From positions 1 to 37,916 of the IMG/VR virus record IMGVR_UViG_3300015171_000015: a stretch of DNA of 37,916 nt, one strand, 5' to 3'. The position numbers and the translations under genes were made by a program. The notes under the pieces are model-generated. The model was not told the origin of the DNA and did no database searches. It saw only the letters and a list, made by a program, of their open reading frames with translations. The DNA comes from a virus. Positions 5,651 through 14,859 of this stretch are shown piece by piece. The first letter of the stretch is position 1, and every line of letters starts with the position of its first letter.

Positions 5651-6691
5651 ATGATCCCCGCTATTCCAAATCCCAGTACAACTTACCTACAACAAGGGAA
5701 CGGCCAAGTCCTTCTTTCTTGGGCTTATGTGACTGGGGCCACAAGTTATAGCGTACAAAGAAGTCTTGATGGTCTTTCTTATGTGACTGTAGCTACTCCC
5801 ACGATTAATAGTTATCTCGACGCCACAGTAACACCTGGCACCCAATACTTTTATCAACTTGCCTCTGTAAATGTTAGTGGTACGTCTGCCTACACGCCAT
5901 CTCAGTCAATTGTCCCCACCATTCAGGGAAAGGCATCTCTTGCCTCGCTAAGACTAGCGGCTCAACAACGTGCTGATAGGGTTAATTCCAATTTTGTTGG
6001 GCTCCCTGAATGGAACTTCTTTATTAATCAAGCCGCCTCCGAGTTGTATGACATCCTTGTACAATCCTATGAGGATTACTTTGTAGCACAGCCAGCGCTT
6101 TTCACTACAAATGGAAGCTCTCAGTCGTACCCCTTGCCAGATGGAGTTCTTACTTTCAAAGACCCAGCCGGGAATACTTACGTAGCCCCCCCACTCTATA
6201 AACTAATGGGAGTGGATCTAGGACTTAACAATGCTCCTAATGGGTGGGTAACGGTAAAGAAGTTTAATTTCATAGATAGGAACCAATATGTATTCCCAAA
6301 TACATCTAGTACCCTTTATGGTGTATTCAATCTTCGTTATCGGCTGGTTGGTAGCACAATAGAATTCATTCCAGTTCCAACTAATCAACAGCCGATGCGG
6401 CTCTGGTACATTCCCCGAATGGCACAACTATTACAAGACACAGATACTCTCGAAGGCATCGCCGGAGCATGGTTCCAATATGTCATCATTAGAGCAGCAA
6501 AGTATGCTCTCGATAAAGAAGAGAGCGACACAACTAAGTTAGATGAGGAGCTGCTTTTCCTACGTAAGAGTATTGAAGAGAGCGCGCCTAATAGAGATGT
6601 TGGGCAAGCAGATACTATTAGCAATACACGAAATGCATCCGGGTATGGTGGGGGAAATGGCTTCCCAGGTATGGGCGGGCAGGGTTGGTAA
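5651..6691 (+). CDS. Tail adaptor (head-tail connector) with N-terminal FN3 domain
   Basis: 346 aa. Residues 1-95 form a fibronectin type III-like domain (VLLSWAYVTGATSYSVQRS, TQYFYQLASVNVSGTS). From about residue 97 the protein resembles podovirus adaptors of the gp4/tail-tube-A kind: ASLRLAAQQRADRVNSNFV, EWNFFINQAASELYDILVQSYEDYF, FTTNGSSQSYPLPDG, a beta core with RLWYIPRMAQL, and helical WFQYVIIRAAKYALDKEE. A Gly-rich tail ends the chain. Role: it binds under the portal ring and joins the nozzle. The FN3 fusion is the odd part; such domains usually decorate virion surfaces and bind carbohydrate or cells. Ribosome site GGAG lies 5 nt before ATG. Confidence 0.75.
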   Translation: MIPAIPNPSTTYLQQGNGQVLLSWAYVTGATSYSVQRSLDGLSYVTVATPTINSYLDATVTPGTQYFYQLASVNVSGTSAYTPSQSIVPTIQGKASLASLRLAAQQRADRVNSNFVGLPEWNFFINQAASELYDILVQSYEDYFVAQPALFTTNGSSQSYPLPDGVLTFKDPAGNTYVAPPLYKLMGVDLGLNNAPNGWVTVKKFNFIDRNQYVFPNTSSTLYGVFNLRYRLVGSTIEFIPVPTNQQPMRLWYIPRMAQLLQDTDTLEGIAGAWFQYVIIRAAKYALDKEESDTTKLDEELLFLRKSIEESAPNRDVGQADTISNTRNASGYGGGNGFPGMGGQGW

Positions 6692-6979
6692 GTGCAACAA
6701 CTGTCTAAACGACTCCCCTGGCCCTTAGCTCAAACTCAGTGGCCAGCACAGATAAATCCTGTGCTAGCTGTTCCTCTAGTAAACGGAACCATGTTAGAGA
6801 ATGTAATACTGAATACTGGCACTACAGTAATCAACCACATGCTTGGTAGGAAAATGCAAGGGTGGATTATTACAGATATAGATGGAAGTGCAGTTATCTA
6901 TAGATCAGTTGATTTTAATTCGGTCTCATTAACCCTTACTTCTAGTAGTAAGGTGAATGTCAATCTGTGGGTATTTTAA
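6692..6979 (+). CDS. Small conserved virion-module protein
   Basis: 95 aa, GTG start immediately after the adaptor stop codon. Contains LPWPLAQTQWPAQINPVLA and the pattern NTGTTVINHMLGRKMQGWIIT, a motif (N-x-V-x-H-x-L-G-R-x-x-Q-G-W) that recurs in short proteins beside fibre genes of many podo- and siphophages. Mostly beta-strand. Function not established; a fibre-attachment or minor head protein is plausible. Very close spacing (0 bp upstream, 14 bp downstream) ties it to the adaptor and fibre genes. Confidence 0.6.
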   Translation: MQQLSKRLPWPLAQTQWPAQINPVLAVPLVNGTMLENVILNTGTTVINHMLGRKMQGWIITDIDGSAVIYRSVDFNSVSLTLTSSSKVNVNLWVF

Positions 6980-6993
6980 TTGTAAGGTAATAA

Positions 6994-8355
6994 ATGACTT
7001 ATCTCATCACTCCAAATATGAATCTAACCAATCCCCTAGTTGGGGTTGAGACCGGTCCTCAGTATTCTACAGATGTTTATAACAGTCTAAATCTGGTTGA
7101 CTCTCATGATCATACTCCAGGGCATGGTGTAAAGATTACTCCTGCTGGGTTGAATATAAATGCACCCCTAGACTTCCAAGGTAATTCTGCTACAAATTTG
7201 AACATGACCCAATTTACACCCGTAGGAAGTCCTTTTCCTTCTTCGGTAATGGGGGCTTTATATGAGTTTAATCAGGATCTTTATTATAATGATGGGGCTG
7301 GAAATGTAATTCAAATTACAGGCATGGGATCTGTTATAGGGCCCCCTGGATCTATTTCCGGTCTTCCTTCTGGTACCGCTAGTGTTTCTTATTTAAGTCC
7401 TACCTACACTTTCCGGAGTGGTACGAATGCAGCAGGAAATCTAGATGCAGGAAGCATCACTATTAGGACAACAGCATTTGGTGCTCCAGGAATTACAATA
7501 AAAAGTCCAGCAATACTTACAGCAGGGGCTTACCAGTTAACTCTACCCGCATCCCTCCCAAGTTTTAACTCTGTTCTTACTTTAGACAATACTGGGGCAA
7601 TAGCTGCCTCAACAATGCAATTTCTTAGTGGTAATCTTATTCTACCCGGCAATTTATCTGCTGTAGGAACTATAGCAGTTGGAGGCCCTTCTGGACCATT
7701 CCTGTCTAACAATGCAGGAAATATACAGATTAGTTCTAATACCCTAGTCTTTGGTTTAGGTTCTACAATTGTAGACAGTGGGGGTGCTCTAAGCTTTTTT
7801 GAAGATATTGGGGTTGCTGGAGATATTGCTATTGCAGCGGGACACAAGTTACGGTTTTTGCTGGGTGGGCCGGTTACTGAATTATCAGGTAGTATCACAG
7901 GACCCGCGTTAATTAGTACAGGACCTCTTTTCTACCCATCAGGATCTACAGAAGCAGCAATTATAAGTCAATCCCCTAATGCATTAGATATCTATAGCCA
8001 GGCCGGACATGCTTATACAGCAGTAGTTGGGGGCGCTCCAGATGCCGGAGGTAATCCCTTGCGTATTGTAGCGGGGGGATTCAACTCCTCTGGGTTTAAA
8101 ACAAAAGGGTATGGATTTACATGCTCTGCCACCTCTACTGGAGTATATGTAGTACAAACAGATGTTGGTGGAAATATTTTTGCAGATTCTACGCCTATAG
8201 CTATTGGAGTAGCGGGCTCTCTGATGCCCGTAGGTACTCGGATAACCCCCACAGCAATTAGCACTGGTGGGGTGCAATGGACAGTCATAGACTCAGCGGG
8301 CAATCCCTTCGCTCTTGCTCTTGATTTTATGATCATTGGATTGCGGGGAAATTAA
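6994..8355 (+). CDS. Phage fibre protein (tail or head fibre)
   Basis: 453 aa. N-terminus NPLVGVETGPQYSTDVYNSLNLVDSHDHTPGHGVKITPAGLNINAPLDF carries the DSHDHTPG and GLNIN phrases common in virion-attachment domains of short fibres. Middle (about 125-330) is Gly/Ser/Thr-rich repeating beta structure (YTFRSGTNAAGNLDAGSITIRTT, TLDNTGAIAASTMQFLSGNL). The C-terminal part has hydrophobic beta stretches without a recognisable enzyme motif. Likely trimeric and attached to the adaptor or nozzle. A second, longer fibre is encoded at 17669-20083. Confidence 0.65.
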   Translation: MTYLITPNMNLTNPLVGVETGPQYSTDVYNSLNLVDSHDHTPGHGVKITPAGLNINAPLDFQGNSATNLNMTQFTPVGSPFPSSVMGALYEFNQDLYYNDGAGNVIQITGMGSVIGPPGSISGLPSGTASVSYLSPTYTFRSGTNAAGNLDAGSITIRTTAFGAPGITIKSPAILTAGAYQLTLPASLPSFNSVLTLDNTGAIAASTMQFLSGNLILPGNLSAVGTIAVGGPSGPFLSNNAGNIQISSNTLVFGLGSTIVDSGGALSFFEDIGVAGDIAIAAGHKLRFLLGGPVTELSGSITGPALISTGPLFYPSGSTEAAIISQSPNALDIYSQAGHAYTAVVGGAPDAGGNPLRIVAGGFNSSGFKTKGYGFTCSATSTGVYVVQTDVGGNIFADSTPIAIGVAGSLMPVGTRITPTAISTGGVQWTVIDSAGNPFALALDFMIIGLRGN

Positions 8356-8360
8356 CTTTG

Positions 8361-8378
8361 CTTTGCAAAGCCTATAAT
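8361..8378 (+). promoter_or_regulatory. Palindrome with a perfect -10 in the gap before the nozzle gene
   Basis: The gap 8356-8525 holds the 12-bp palindrome GCTTTGCAAAGC immediately followed by CTATAAT (TATAAT 8373-8378). No good -35 lies 16-18 bp upstream, so promoter activity is doubtful. The remainder of the gap shows no gene. Confidence 0.25.
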
Positions 8379-8525
8379 CAATGTTAACTAAACAACCATT
8401 ACAATTAGTTTCCGATACAAAACAGTGTACAGGATGTATACTTGTAAAGAATTTTAGCTATTTTAGCATTAAAAGAACTGGACATTCCGAACCAGAGTTA
8501 TTGACTCTTGCCCAGGGGTATAAGT

Positions 8526-11500
8526 ATGGGCTTAAATAAAATGCCTTTGTTGTTTAACTTCTCTGGGGGTCTTGATTTAAAGACAGATCCCAATCAGGTT
8601 GGAGCCGGAGCATTTCTATCCTTACAGAATAGTGTGTTTGATAAGGGAGGGCAGTTATCCAAACGTAATGGGTTCGAGCAACTAGCTTCTGTTACCACGC
8701 AGATTATCCCCCAGTACCTCACCACATTTAATGGCAACTTAACGGCAATCGGCAACCAATTAGTAGCTTATTCAGAAAATACCAAAGAATGGGACAGTAA
8801 GGGAGATTTTACTCCTCTTTCTTTGCAGACTCTTCCTCTTATAAGAAATAACTTCAACCAGATCCAAGTTGATGCTGCAGTTTCTAATGGCATTGTGTGT
8901 ACAGTTTATTCAGAGTTTGATGGATCTACTACTGCTTATAAAGCAGCCATAGCAGATGCAGTTACTGGACAAAGTTTTGGCCCCCCTACAGTAATCCCCG
9001 GCGCCACAGGAACTCCCAGGGTATTTATATTAGGTAGTTATTTTATAATAATGTTTAGCACTGTGGCCGGGTTTACGGATAACTTAAGCTATATTCCTAT
9101 AAATAGTCTAAACCTAAATATTCTTTCTCCAGTAACTTTAAGCCTTGACTATGCTCCAGCCCCAACCGTAGCGTTTGATGCAGTTACAGTGAATGGGGTG
9201 CTGTATGTAGCCTGGAACGGAAGTTCCTCAGGCATTAATATGGCAGCTATTGATTCAACACTCACTATTACTATTACTGGGGTGCCGGATCCAATTCATC
9301 AAGCTACGATGTTCAGCTTAAGTGGGGACTTTCTTGGAAATATTTGGGTATCTTACTATAGATTAAGTACCAAACAAGGATATGGGTTTAGAGTCTCTCC
9401 CGCCCTAGCCATACTTACTGCTCCTACCCTAATAATTAGTGGACCAGAGACAGTACTAAACCTCACCTCAGTGGCTCTTAATAGACTATTTTTCTACTAT
9501 GAAGTGCACAATACTTATACATATGATGGATCTATTGATACCAATTATATAAAAACCAACTCACTTCATACTAGCGGGGCACTGGATACAGCTACTGTAT
9601 TTGTTAGAGGGCTTGGGCTCGCTAGTAAAGCCGTACTTTTTCCGGCCCCTGGAGGAGATATAGCTTATTTCATGGGGGCTTATCAGAACGTACTTGGCAC
9701 CCCCTACCAGAATAATGGTAACTATCAACCGGGGTATTACCTTATTCAAGTCCCTTCCGCTGAGGTAGCCTCTACTTTAGCTTATGGAAATGGGGGAGGA
9801 TATTTAACACATGGGCTTCCTCAATTGCAGGTAATCGGGAATGATTTGATTTGTTCCTATCGGTACAAAGACTCTATCTCTGCCGTGAATAAAGGCACAG
9901 CCTTACCTGCAGGAACACAGGTGGATGGGATTTATTCCCAGACTGGGTTAAACTTAGTAACCTTTGATCTGGTCCCAGTGGAGCTAATCTCCACAGAGAT
10001 AGGGTCAAACCTCAATTTATCTGGAGGGTTTCTTTGGGCATATGATGGGTATTCTTTAACAGAGAACGGGTTCTTTCTGTGGCCAGATAGTATTGAGGGA
10101 ACTACGGCAGGAGCCTATGTAGGGGGGTGGAGTACTACTGGAGGCAGTATAGAGGCTAAGCCTGGCGGATTAGCTAACACAAAAGCCTATTTCTATCAAG
10201 TTACCTACGAGTGGACGGATAATCAAGGGAATGCATTTAGAAGTGCCCCCTCTATTCCTATCTTTGTCACTACAACTGGAAGTGGAACTACAGGAAGTAT
10301 TTCTTTAAACATTCCTACTTTGAGACTGACTTATAAACTAGCTAATCCAGTAAAGATAGTTATTTATAGGCGGAGCGTTGCCCAACAGACTTATTACCAG
10401 GTGACTTCAATTCTTAATCCACTTCTTAATGACCCAACTGTAGATAGTATTGGTTATACTGACACCCTTTCTGACGCCACCATATTGGGTAACAACATCC
10501 TGTACACTAATGGTGGGGTTGTGGAAGACGTAAGTGCTCCTAGCAGTACAGCAATTACACTATTTGACGATAGGCTGTGGCTTATTGATGCAGAAGATCA
10601 GAATCTTCTTTGGTTTTCTAAGCAAGTTATAGAAAATACACCAGTAGAAATGTCTAATTTGTTTACAATCTACGTAGCGCCTTCTATAGGGGCTCAGGGT
10701 AGTACAGGACCGTTGCGTTGTTTAGCCCCAATGGATGATAAGTTAATTATGTTTAAGTCTGAAGCCATTTACTATTTGAATGGGACAGGACCCGACAATA
10801 CCGGGGCAAACAGTACCTATAGTCAACCCCTGTTCATTACAGCTACAGTTGGATGTAGTAATCAGAATAGTATAGTGTTCTGCCCAGAAGGACTTATGTT
10901 CCAGTCAAGTAAAGGTATTTGGATATTGGGCAGAGACCTCTCTACTTCTTATATAGGAGCCCCCGTAGAGGCTCTTACACAGTTTAACCAGCAAACAGGC
11001 ATCCAACCCTCGGTGGTGTCTGCATTAGTGGAGCCTGGAACGAACCAGGTCCGGTTTACCATGAATACCGGGATCACTTTAGTATACGACTATTATTATA
11101 AGCAGTGGGGAACCTTTACAGGAATACCAGGGGTTTCCTCCACCATATATAAAGGTCTTCATACCTTTTTAGACACCTTTGGTGGTGTGTACAGGGAAAC
11201 CGTTGGAAAGTATCTTGATGGAACTCATCCAGTGGTTATGCAGTTTACCACTGGATGGTTACAATTGCAGAAATTACAGGGATTTCAGAGAGCCTATTAC
11301 TTTTATTTGTTAGGTAAGTATATTTCTTCACATAAGTTACAGTTGTCTATTGCCTATGATTACAGCCCCCCTAGCCAGGTGATTACCCTTACTCCAAATA
11401 ATAGTTCTCCCAATTGGGGAGGAGATCCTCTCTGGGGCTCTTCTACTCCATGGGGAGGACCGGGGAATGTTGAGTGGTGGAGAGTTTTTGTTGAAAGACA

Positions 11501-11651
11501 GAAATGCTCTTCTATCCAGATTAGCCTTCAGGAGATGTACGATCCTGTCGGAGGTCCTGCTGGGGGTGGGTTTACTATGTCTGGAATAAACATGGTTATT
11601 GGGTCTAAAAAGGGTTACCCAACTCTCAGGCCCTCTCAGTCGGTTGGTTAA
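8526..11651 (+). CDS. Tail nozzle / tubular protein B-like
   Basis: 1041 aa from ATG 8526, chosen over TTG 8508 because AGGGG lies 8 nt upstream of the ATG and nothing suitable precedes the TTG. The protein starts with FSGGLDLKTDPNQV and NSVFDKGGQLSKRNGFEQL, the standard opening of podovirus nozzle proteins, which list constants before a beta-propeller. It carries typical late phrases: FDDRLWLIDAEDQNLLWFSK, PLRCLAPMDDKLIMFKSEAI, FCPEGLMFQSSKGIWILGRD, YIGAPVEAL. C-terminus has WGGDPLWGSSTPWGG. Family knowledge: this propeller protein closes the short tail below the adaptor. The length is large for the group because of inserted beta domains (about residues 380-480). Confidence 0.75.
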   Translation: MGLNKMPLLFNFSGGLDLKTDPNQVGAGAFLSLQNSVFDKGGQLSKRNGFEQLASVTTQIIPQYLTTFNGNLTAIGNQLVAYSENTKEWDSKGDFTPLSLQTLPLIRNNFNQIQVDAAVSNGIVCTVYSEFDGSTTAYKAAIADAVTGQSFGPPTVIPGATGTPRVFILGSYFIIMFSTVAGFTDNLSYIPINSLNLNILSPVTLSLDYAPAPTVAFDAVTVNGVLYVAWNGSSSGINMAAIDSTLTITITGVPDPIHQATMFSLSGDFLGNIWVSYYRLSTKQGYGFRVSPALAILTAPTLIISGPETVLNLTSVALNRLFFYYEVHNTYTYDGSIDTNYIKTNSLHTSGALDTATVFVRGLGLASKAVLFPAPGGDIAYFMGAYQNVLGTPYQNNGNYQPGYYLIQVPSAEVASTLAYGNGGGYLTHGLPQLQVIGNDLICSYRYKDSISAVNKGTALPAGTQVDGIYSQTGLNLVTFDLVPVELISTEIGSNLNLSGGFLWAYDGYSLTENGFFLWPDSIEGTTAGAYVGGWSTTGGSIEAKPGGLANTKAYFYQVTYEWTDNQGNAFRSAPSIPIFVTTTGSGTTGSISLNIPTLRLTYKLANPVKIVIYRRSVAQQTYYQVTSILNPLLNDPTVDSIGYTDTLSDATILGNNILYTNGGVVEDVSAPSSTAITLFDDRLWLIDAEDQNLLWFSKQVIENTPVEMSNLFTIYVAPSIGAQGSTGPLRCLAPMDDKLIMFKSEAIYYLNGTGPDNTGANSTYSQPLFITATVGCSNQNSIVFCPEGLMFQSSKGIWILGRDLSTSYIGAPVEALTQFNQQTGIQPSVVSALVEPGTNQVRFTMNTGITLVYDYYYKQWGTFTGIPGVSSTIYKGLHTFLDTFGGVYRETVGKYLDGTHPVVMQFTTGWLQLQKLQGFQRAYYFYLLGKYISSHKLQLSIAYDYSPPSQVITLTPNNSSPNWGGDPLWGSSTPWGGPGNVEWWRVFVERQKCSSIQISLQEMYDPVGGPAGGGFTMSGINMVIGSKKGYPTLRPSQSVG

Positions 11652-11652
11652 T

Positions 11653-12036
11653 ATGAATAGTGTTAGAAAGTATACGTTGGACGATTATCCTATGATTGCT
11701 AATTGGTATAAAACTAGGAATATGGTTCCACCTAAACATAAACTATTCCCCACTACAGGGTACATTGTTAATGATGTTGTAGCTGGATTCTTTTACAGAA
11801 CGGATTCTTGTGTAGCTTTAATTGACGGAATTATAGCTAATCCAGCGGCTAGTAAGACAGCCAGGCGTAAGAGTTTAGAGTGTTTATATAGTGTGCTTAT
11901 AGGCAAGGCGTATGATAGTGGATATGATCATTTACTTGGAATAACCCAACATAAGGGTACAGATCTTATGGCTAAAAAGAAGGGGGCAACTTTAACCCCC
12001 TATCATGTATGGGCTTTAGAAATGAAGGGAAGATAA
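11653..12036 (+). CDS. GNAT-like acetyltransferase-fold protein
   Basis: 127 aa from ATG 11653, 1 nt after the nozzle stop. Seen: RKYTLDDYPMIANWYKTRNM (helix 1 region), TTGYIVNDVVAGFFYRTDSCVALIDGIIANPAASKTAR (beta-4/acetyl-CoA loop region), SLECLYSVLIGKAYDSGYDHLLGITQHKGTDLMAKKKGATL. This resembles the GNAT folds often found in phage structural operons. The Q/R-x-x-G-x-A loop is not clear, so catalysis is uncertain. Substrate unknown. It may acetylate a virion or host protein, or be a structural relic. It is followed at once (2 bp) by an internal virion protein gene. Confidence 0.55.
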   Translation: MNSVRKYTLDDYPMIANWYKTRNMVPPKHKLFPTTGYIVNDVVAGFFYRTDSCVALIDGIIANPAASKTARRKSLECLYSVLIGKAYDSGYDHLLGITQHKGTDLMAKKKGATLTPYHVWALEMKGR

Positions 12037-12037
12037 T

Positions 12038-13312
12038 ATGGGATTCATGGCAGGTACGTTTAGTGCTCCTGGAGGGGGCTGGAATGCTTCTGGCACACAA
12101 ATTGCTCAACCCTCTACAGTAGCTCAGGCTAATACAGCTTATGGACAAGCTCAGCAGGGCATTGGTCAACAGCAAGGTTTAGTGGGTCAAACTGCTCCTG
12201 GAGGGGCACAAGGATTTGCCAACCAGAGCGCCTTAGCGGGGCAATTAAGCAATCAGGCGCAGGGACAGGGTCCTAACCCCGCCCAGGCTGCCCTGAATGC
12301 TGCCACAGGGCAAAATATCGCGTCTCAGGGGGCTTTAATGGCAGGGCAGCGAGGAGCAGGATCAAATCCTGCCCTCATAGCCCGTCAAGCGGCTATGCAG
12401 GGTGCTAATACCCAGCAACAGGCTGTAGGTCAATCTGCTACAATGCAGGCACAACAGCAATTGGCTGCGCAGCATCAATTGGCTAATTTATCCGCACAGC
12501 AGGTTGGGCAACAAGCGAATGCTGTGTCTGGATTTAATCAAGCAGCGCAGTCTGAACAGGGCAATCTACTGGGATCTATTGGTGCTCAAAATAATGCTAA
12601 TGTTGGCATGCAATCCAATATAAACAGTACGAATGCAGGGATTCAAGGTATTAATGCCCAAGGACAGCAAGCACTTACTGGTGGGATATTGGGAGCAGCC
12701 GGGGGTGCCCTCAAGGGGTTGGCTGGATTTGCGGAAGGAGGAGTAGTACCAGAAACAGGTCCTACTACTTCTTTTGGTAAGTATTTTAATCAGGATACTC
12801 AGGGACAATCTCCTTCTAGTTTAGCGGGTACAACTAATATGCCACAGGGAACGGGAGCACTATACCAAGGATCTAAAGATGCTGGATCTGGGATGATGTC
12901 CCTCCTTGGTAAAATAGCACCTATGGCAGTAGAGACAATGAGTGAGGGAGGTAAACTGGGAACTCGCGCTATGTCAAAAAGCGGGGAACAAACTTCTTCT
13001 GGTGTTTCTACAAACTATGGTTCCTATGCAAAGGGGGGGAAAGTCAAAGCCATGCTTAGTCCTGGTGAGATTTATCTACCCCCTAAGAAGGCTAAAGCTG
13101 TTGCAGCAGGAAAGATGTCTCCTATGGTTGGTGAGAAGATTTCAGGGAATGCGAGAGTAGCGGGAGATAGTCTTAAGAATGATACAGTTCCTAAGACGCT
13201 TGAGTCTGGCGGTGTGGTGGTTAAAAGGTCTCAGGCCAATGATCCCGAGAAGGCACGTTCTTTTGTACAAGCTGTCATGGCACATTCCATGGCACCAAAG
13301 AAGAGGAAATAG
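12038..13312 (+). CDS. Internal virion / ejection-type protein 1
   Basis: 424 aa. Residues 1-215 are Gln/Ala/Gly-rich helical repeats (AQANTAYGQAQQGIGQQQG, MQAQQQLAAQHQLANL); a hydrophobic GGILGAAGGALKGLAGF segment lies at about 213-230. The C-terminal half has repeated x-GG-x-V units (AEGGVV, AKGGKV, ESGGVV), KVKAMLSPGEIYLPP and a basic end (APKKRK). The SPGE phrase is common in phage internal or tape-like proteins. By place, between nozzle and two more Ala/Gln-rich proteins, it is the first of three proteins stored in the capsid and ejected with DNA to extend the tail. Spacing to the next gene is 2 bp. Confidence 0.6.
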   Translation: MGFMAGTFSAPGGGWNASGTQIAQPSTVAQANTAYGQAQQGIGQQQGLVGQTAPGGAQGFANQSALAGQLSNQAQGQGPNPAQAALNAATGQNIASQGALMAGQRGAGSNPALIARQAAMQGANTQQQAVGQSATMQAQQQLAAQHQLANLSAQQVGQQANAVSGFNQAAQSEQGNLLGSIGAQNNANVGMQSNINSTNAGIQGINAQGQQALTGGILGAAGGALKGLAGFAEGGVVPETGPTTSFGKYFNQDTQGQSPSSLAGTTNMPQGTGALYQGSKDAGSGMMSLLGKIAPMAVETMSEGGKLGTRAMSKSGEQTSSGVSTNYGSYAKGGKVKAMLSPGEIYLPPKKAKAVAAGKMSPMVGEKISGNARVAGDSLKNDTVPKTLESGGVVVKRSQANDPEKARSFVQAVMAHSMAPKKRK

Positions 13313-13314
13313 TC

Positions 13315-14859
13315 ATGGCTGACAAAGGATTAGATTTTAGTGGTTGGAAGAAGACTAAAGAAGGAAAAGACAGCACTGAGTTCAAGCATGCTGATGGGCA
13401 TACTATGCAGGTGGCGCATAAAAGCCTAACCCCAGCACTGCAGAAACAACTCAAATCCCTTCCTGCTCATATGGAAAGTGGCGGAAATGTGGCGGAAGAA
13501 CTTCCTCCAGTGGATAATGATCCTACCTATAATCAACAGATTACGCCAACACCTAGTGGATTGCTTGGTAATGGACTTGGCGCACCTGCTCCTAGTGCTC
13601 CCGCAGCCCTAAGTCCACGTCCTACCCCAGCCGTTCCTTCTACTCCCCCTAAAGATCCTGCCACAGCTGGAATGGAAGCCGGATCTAATGCTGCTATTAC
13701 TGGACTTGGAGAGCAGAAGGCAGCTAATACAGGCATTGCTAAAGTAGAAGGGGAGATTGCTTCTAAGACAGCTCCTGAAATGGAAAAAGGAGCGAAGCAA
13801 CAACAGCAATTTGCAGATACTTTGGATCAAAATAGACAGAAATATGATCAAATTGTACAAGATGCATCAAAAGCTATTAATGCGGGAGAAATAAAACCTC
13901 AGCATATCTTTGAAGGCAAGGATCTTCCTAATAGAATTGGTACAGCAATTAGTCTTCTTCTAGGTGGAATGGGTGGAGGCTTATTACATCAAGAAAATCC
14001 TGTTCTAAAGCAAATGAACCAAGAGATACAACAAGACATACAAAGACAACAGCTTAATCAAAATAATAGGCTCAACCTTATGGGAGCTATTAGCAATCAA
14101 TTGGGACATTCTGCTGGTGCAGCACAAATAGCCACGGGCATTATAGACAATCATTTGAAGAATATGGTCATTGCTCAAGCTATGAAGCTTGGGTCTCCTC
14201 TTGCTATGCAGCGGGCTCAGTTGATTAATGGTCAACTGGAGTCTGGTGCAGCCCCATTGAGAGAAAGAGCGGCTTTTTTAGCTGCCCAACAAGCTCATGG
14301 TGCTGGCGGATCTCCAGAAGAGTCTTTAATGCAGTATTATGGGATGCAAGATCCTAAGGCTGCGGCTAATTTGGCCATAAGGCTTGGAACTACTCATGGT
14401 ATTTCTAAGGACATGCTCTCTTATGCTGGAGATGCTCAAAAGAACTTTGTACAAGGACCCGGAGACAAGTATTATAATGCCGGAAGTCCAGAAGCTGCAA
14501 AGGAATATAATGATGATATGAGTAAGTATCAGCCATTGATGAAAGACTTACAAAGTCTTCAACAGTTTAATACTCTAGGCGCTAAACTTAAAGTGGGGCC
14601 AGCGGCTGAGGCAGCTAATGCAGCTGCGGGACGAATTGAGCAACAATTACTAGCACTAGGGAGTTCAGGCCGACTGTCTGAGACAGCCTTGGGCTTCTCT
14701 AAGGGGTTGTTTTCAGATCCAACCAAATTGAGATCTCTTGTATCTAACAATGCAGGAACAGATCAACTTATTAAGTCTCTTGGAAACCACATCCAGTTTA
14801 TGCAGAAACAGAGACTACCAGGTCTTAAACAACCGTCTTCTTTTAAGGCAAGAAAATAA
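13315..14859 (+). CDS. Internal virion / ejection-type protein 2
   Basis: 514 aa. N-terminus LDFSGWKKTKEGKDSTEFKH, then a Pro/Ala-rich stretch at about 60-125, a coiled-coil region (about 150-190, KGAKQQQQFADTLDQNRQKYD), a Gly-rich hydrophobic SLLLGGMGGGLL at about 213-224, and Gln/Asn-rich helices (MNQEIQQDIQRQQLNQNN). It shares the ESGGNV motif type with its upstream neighbour. No enzymatic motif was seen. Its stop overlaps the start of the next gene by 1 base, so the three ejection-type genes are translationally coupled. Confidence 0.6.
   Translation: MADKGLDFSGWKKTKEGKDSTEFKHADGHTMQVAHKSLTPALQKQLKSLPAHMESGGNVAEELPPVDNDPTYNQQITPTPSGLLGNGLGAPAPSAPAALSPRPTPAVPSTPPKDPATAGMEAGSNAAITGLGEQKAANTGIAKVEGEIASKTAPEMEKGAKQQQQFADTLDQNRQKYDQIVQDASKAINAGEIKPQHIFEGKDLPNRIGTAISLLLGGMGGGLLHQENPVLKQMNQEIQQDIQRQQLNQNNRLNLMGAISNQLGHSAGAAQIATGIIDNHLKNMVIAQAMKLGSPLAMQRAQLINGQLESGAAPLRERAAFLAAQQAHGAGGSPEESLMQYYGMQDPKAAANLAIRLGTTHGISKDMLSYAGDAQKNFVQGPGDKYYNAGSPEAAKEYNDDMSKYQPLMKDLQSLQQFNTLGAKLKVGPAAEAANAAAGRIEQQLLALGSSGRLSETALGFSKGLFSDPTKLRSLVSNNAGTDQLIKSLGNHIQFMQKQRLPGLKQPSSFKARK

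Noticed and set aside
8508-8525. TTG start of the nozzle gene at 8508
   Set aside because: ATG 8526 has AGGGG at proper distance; the TTG has none.
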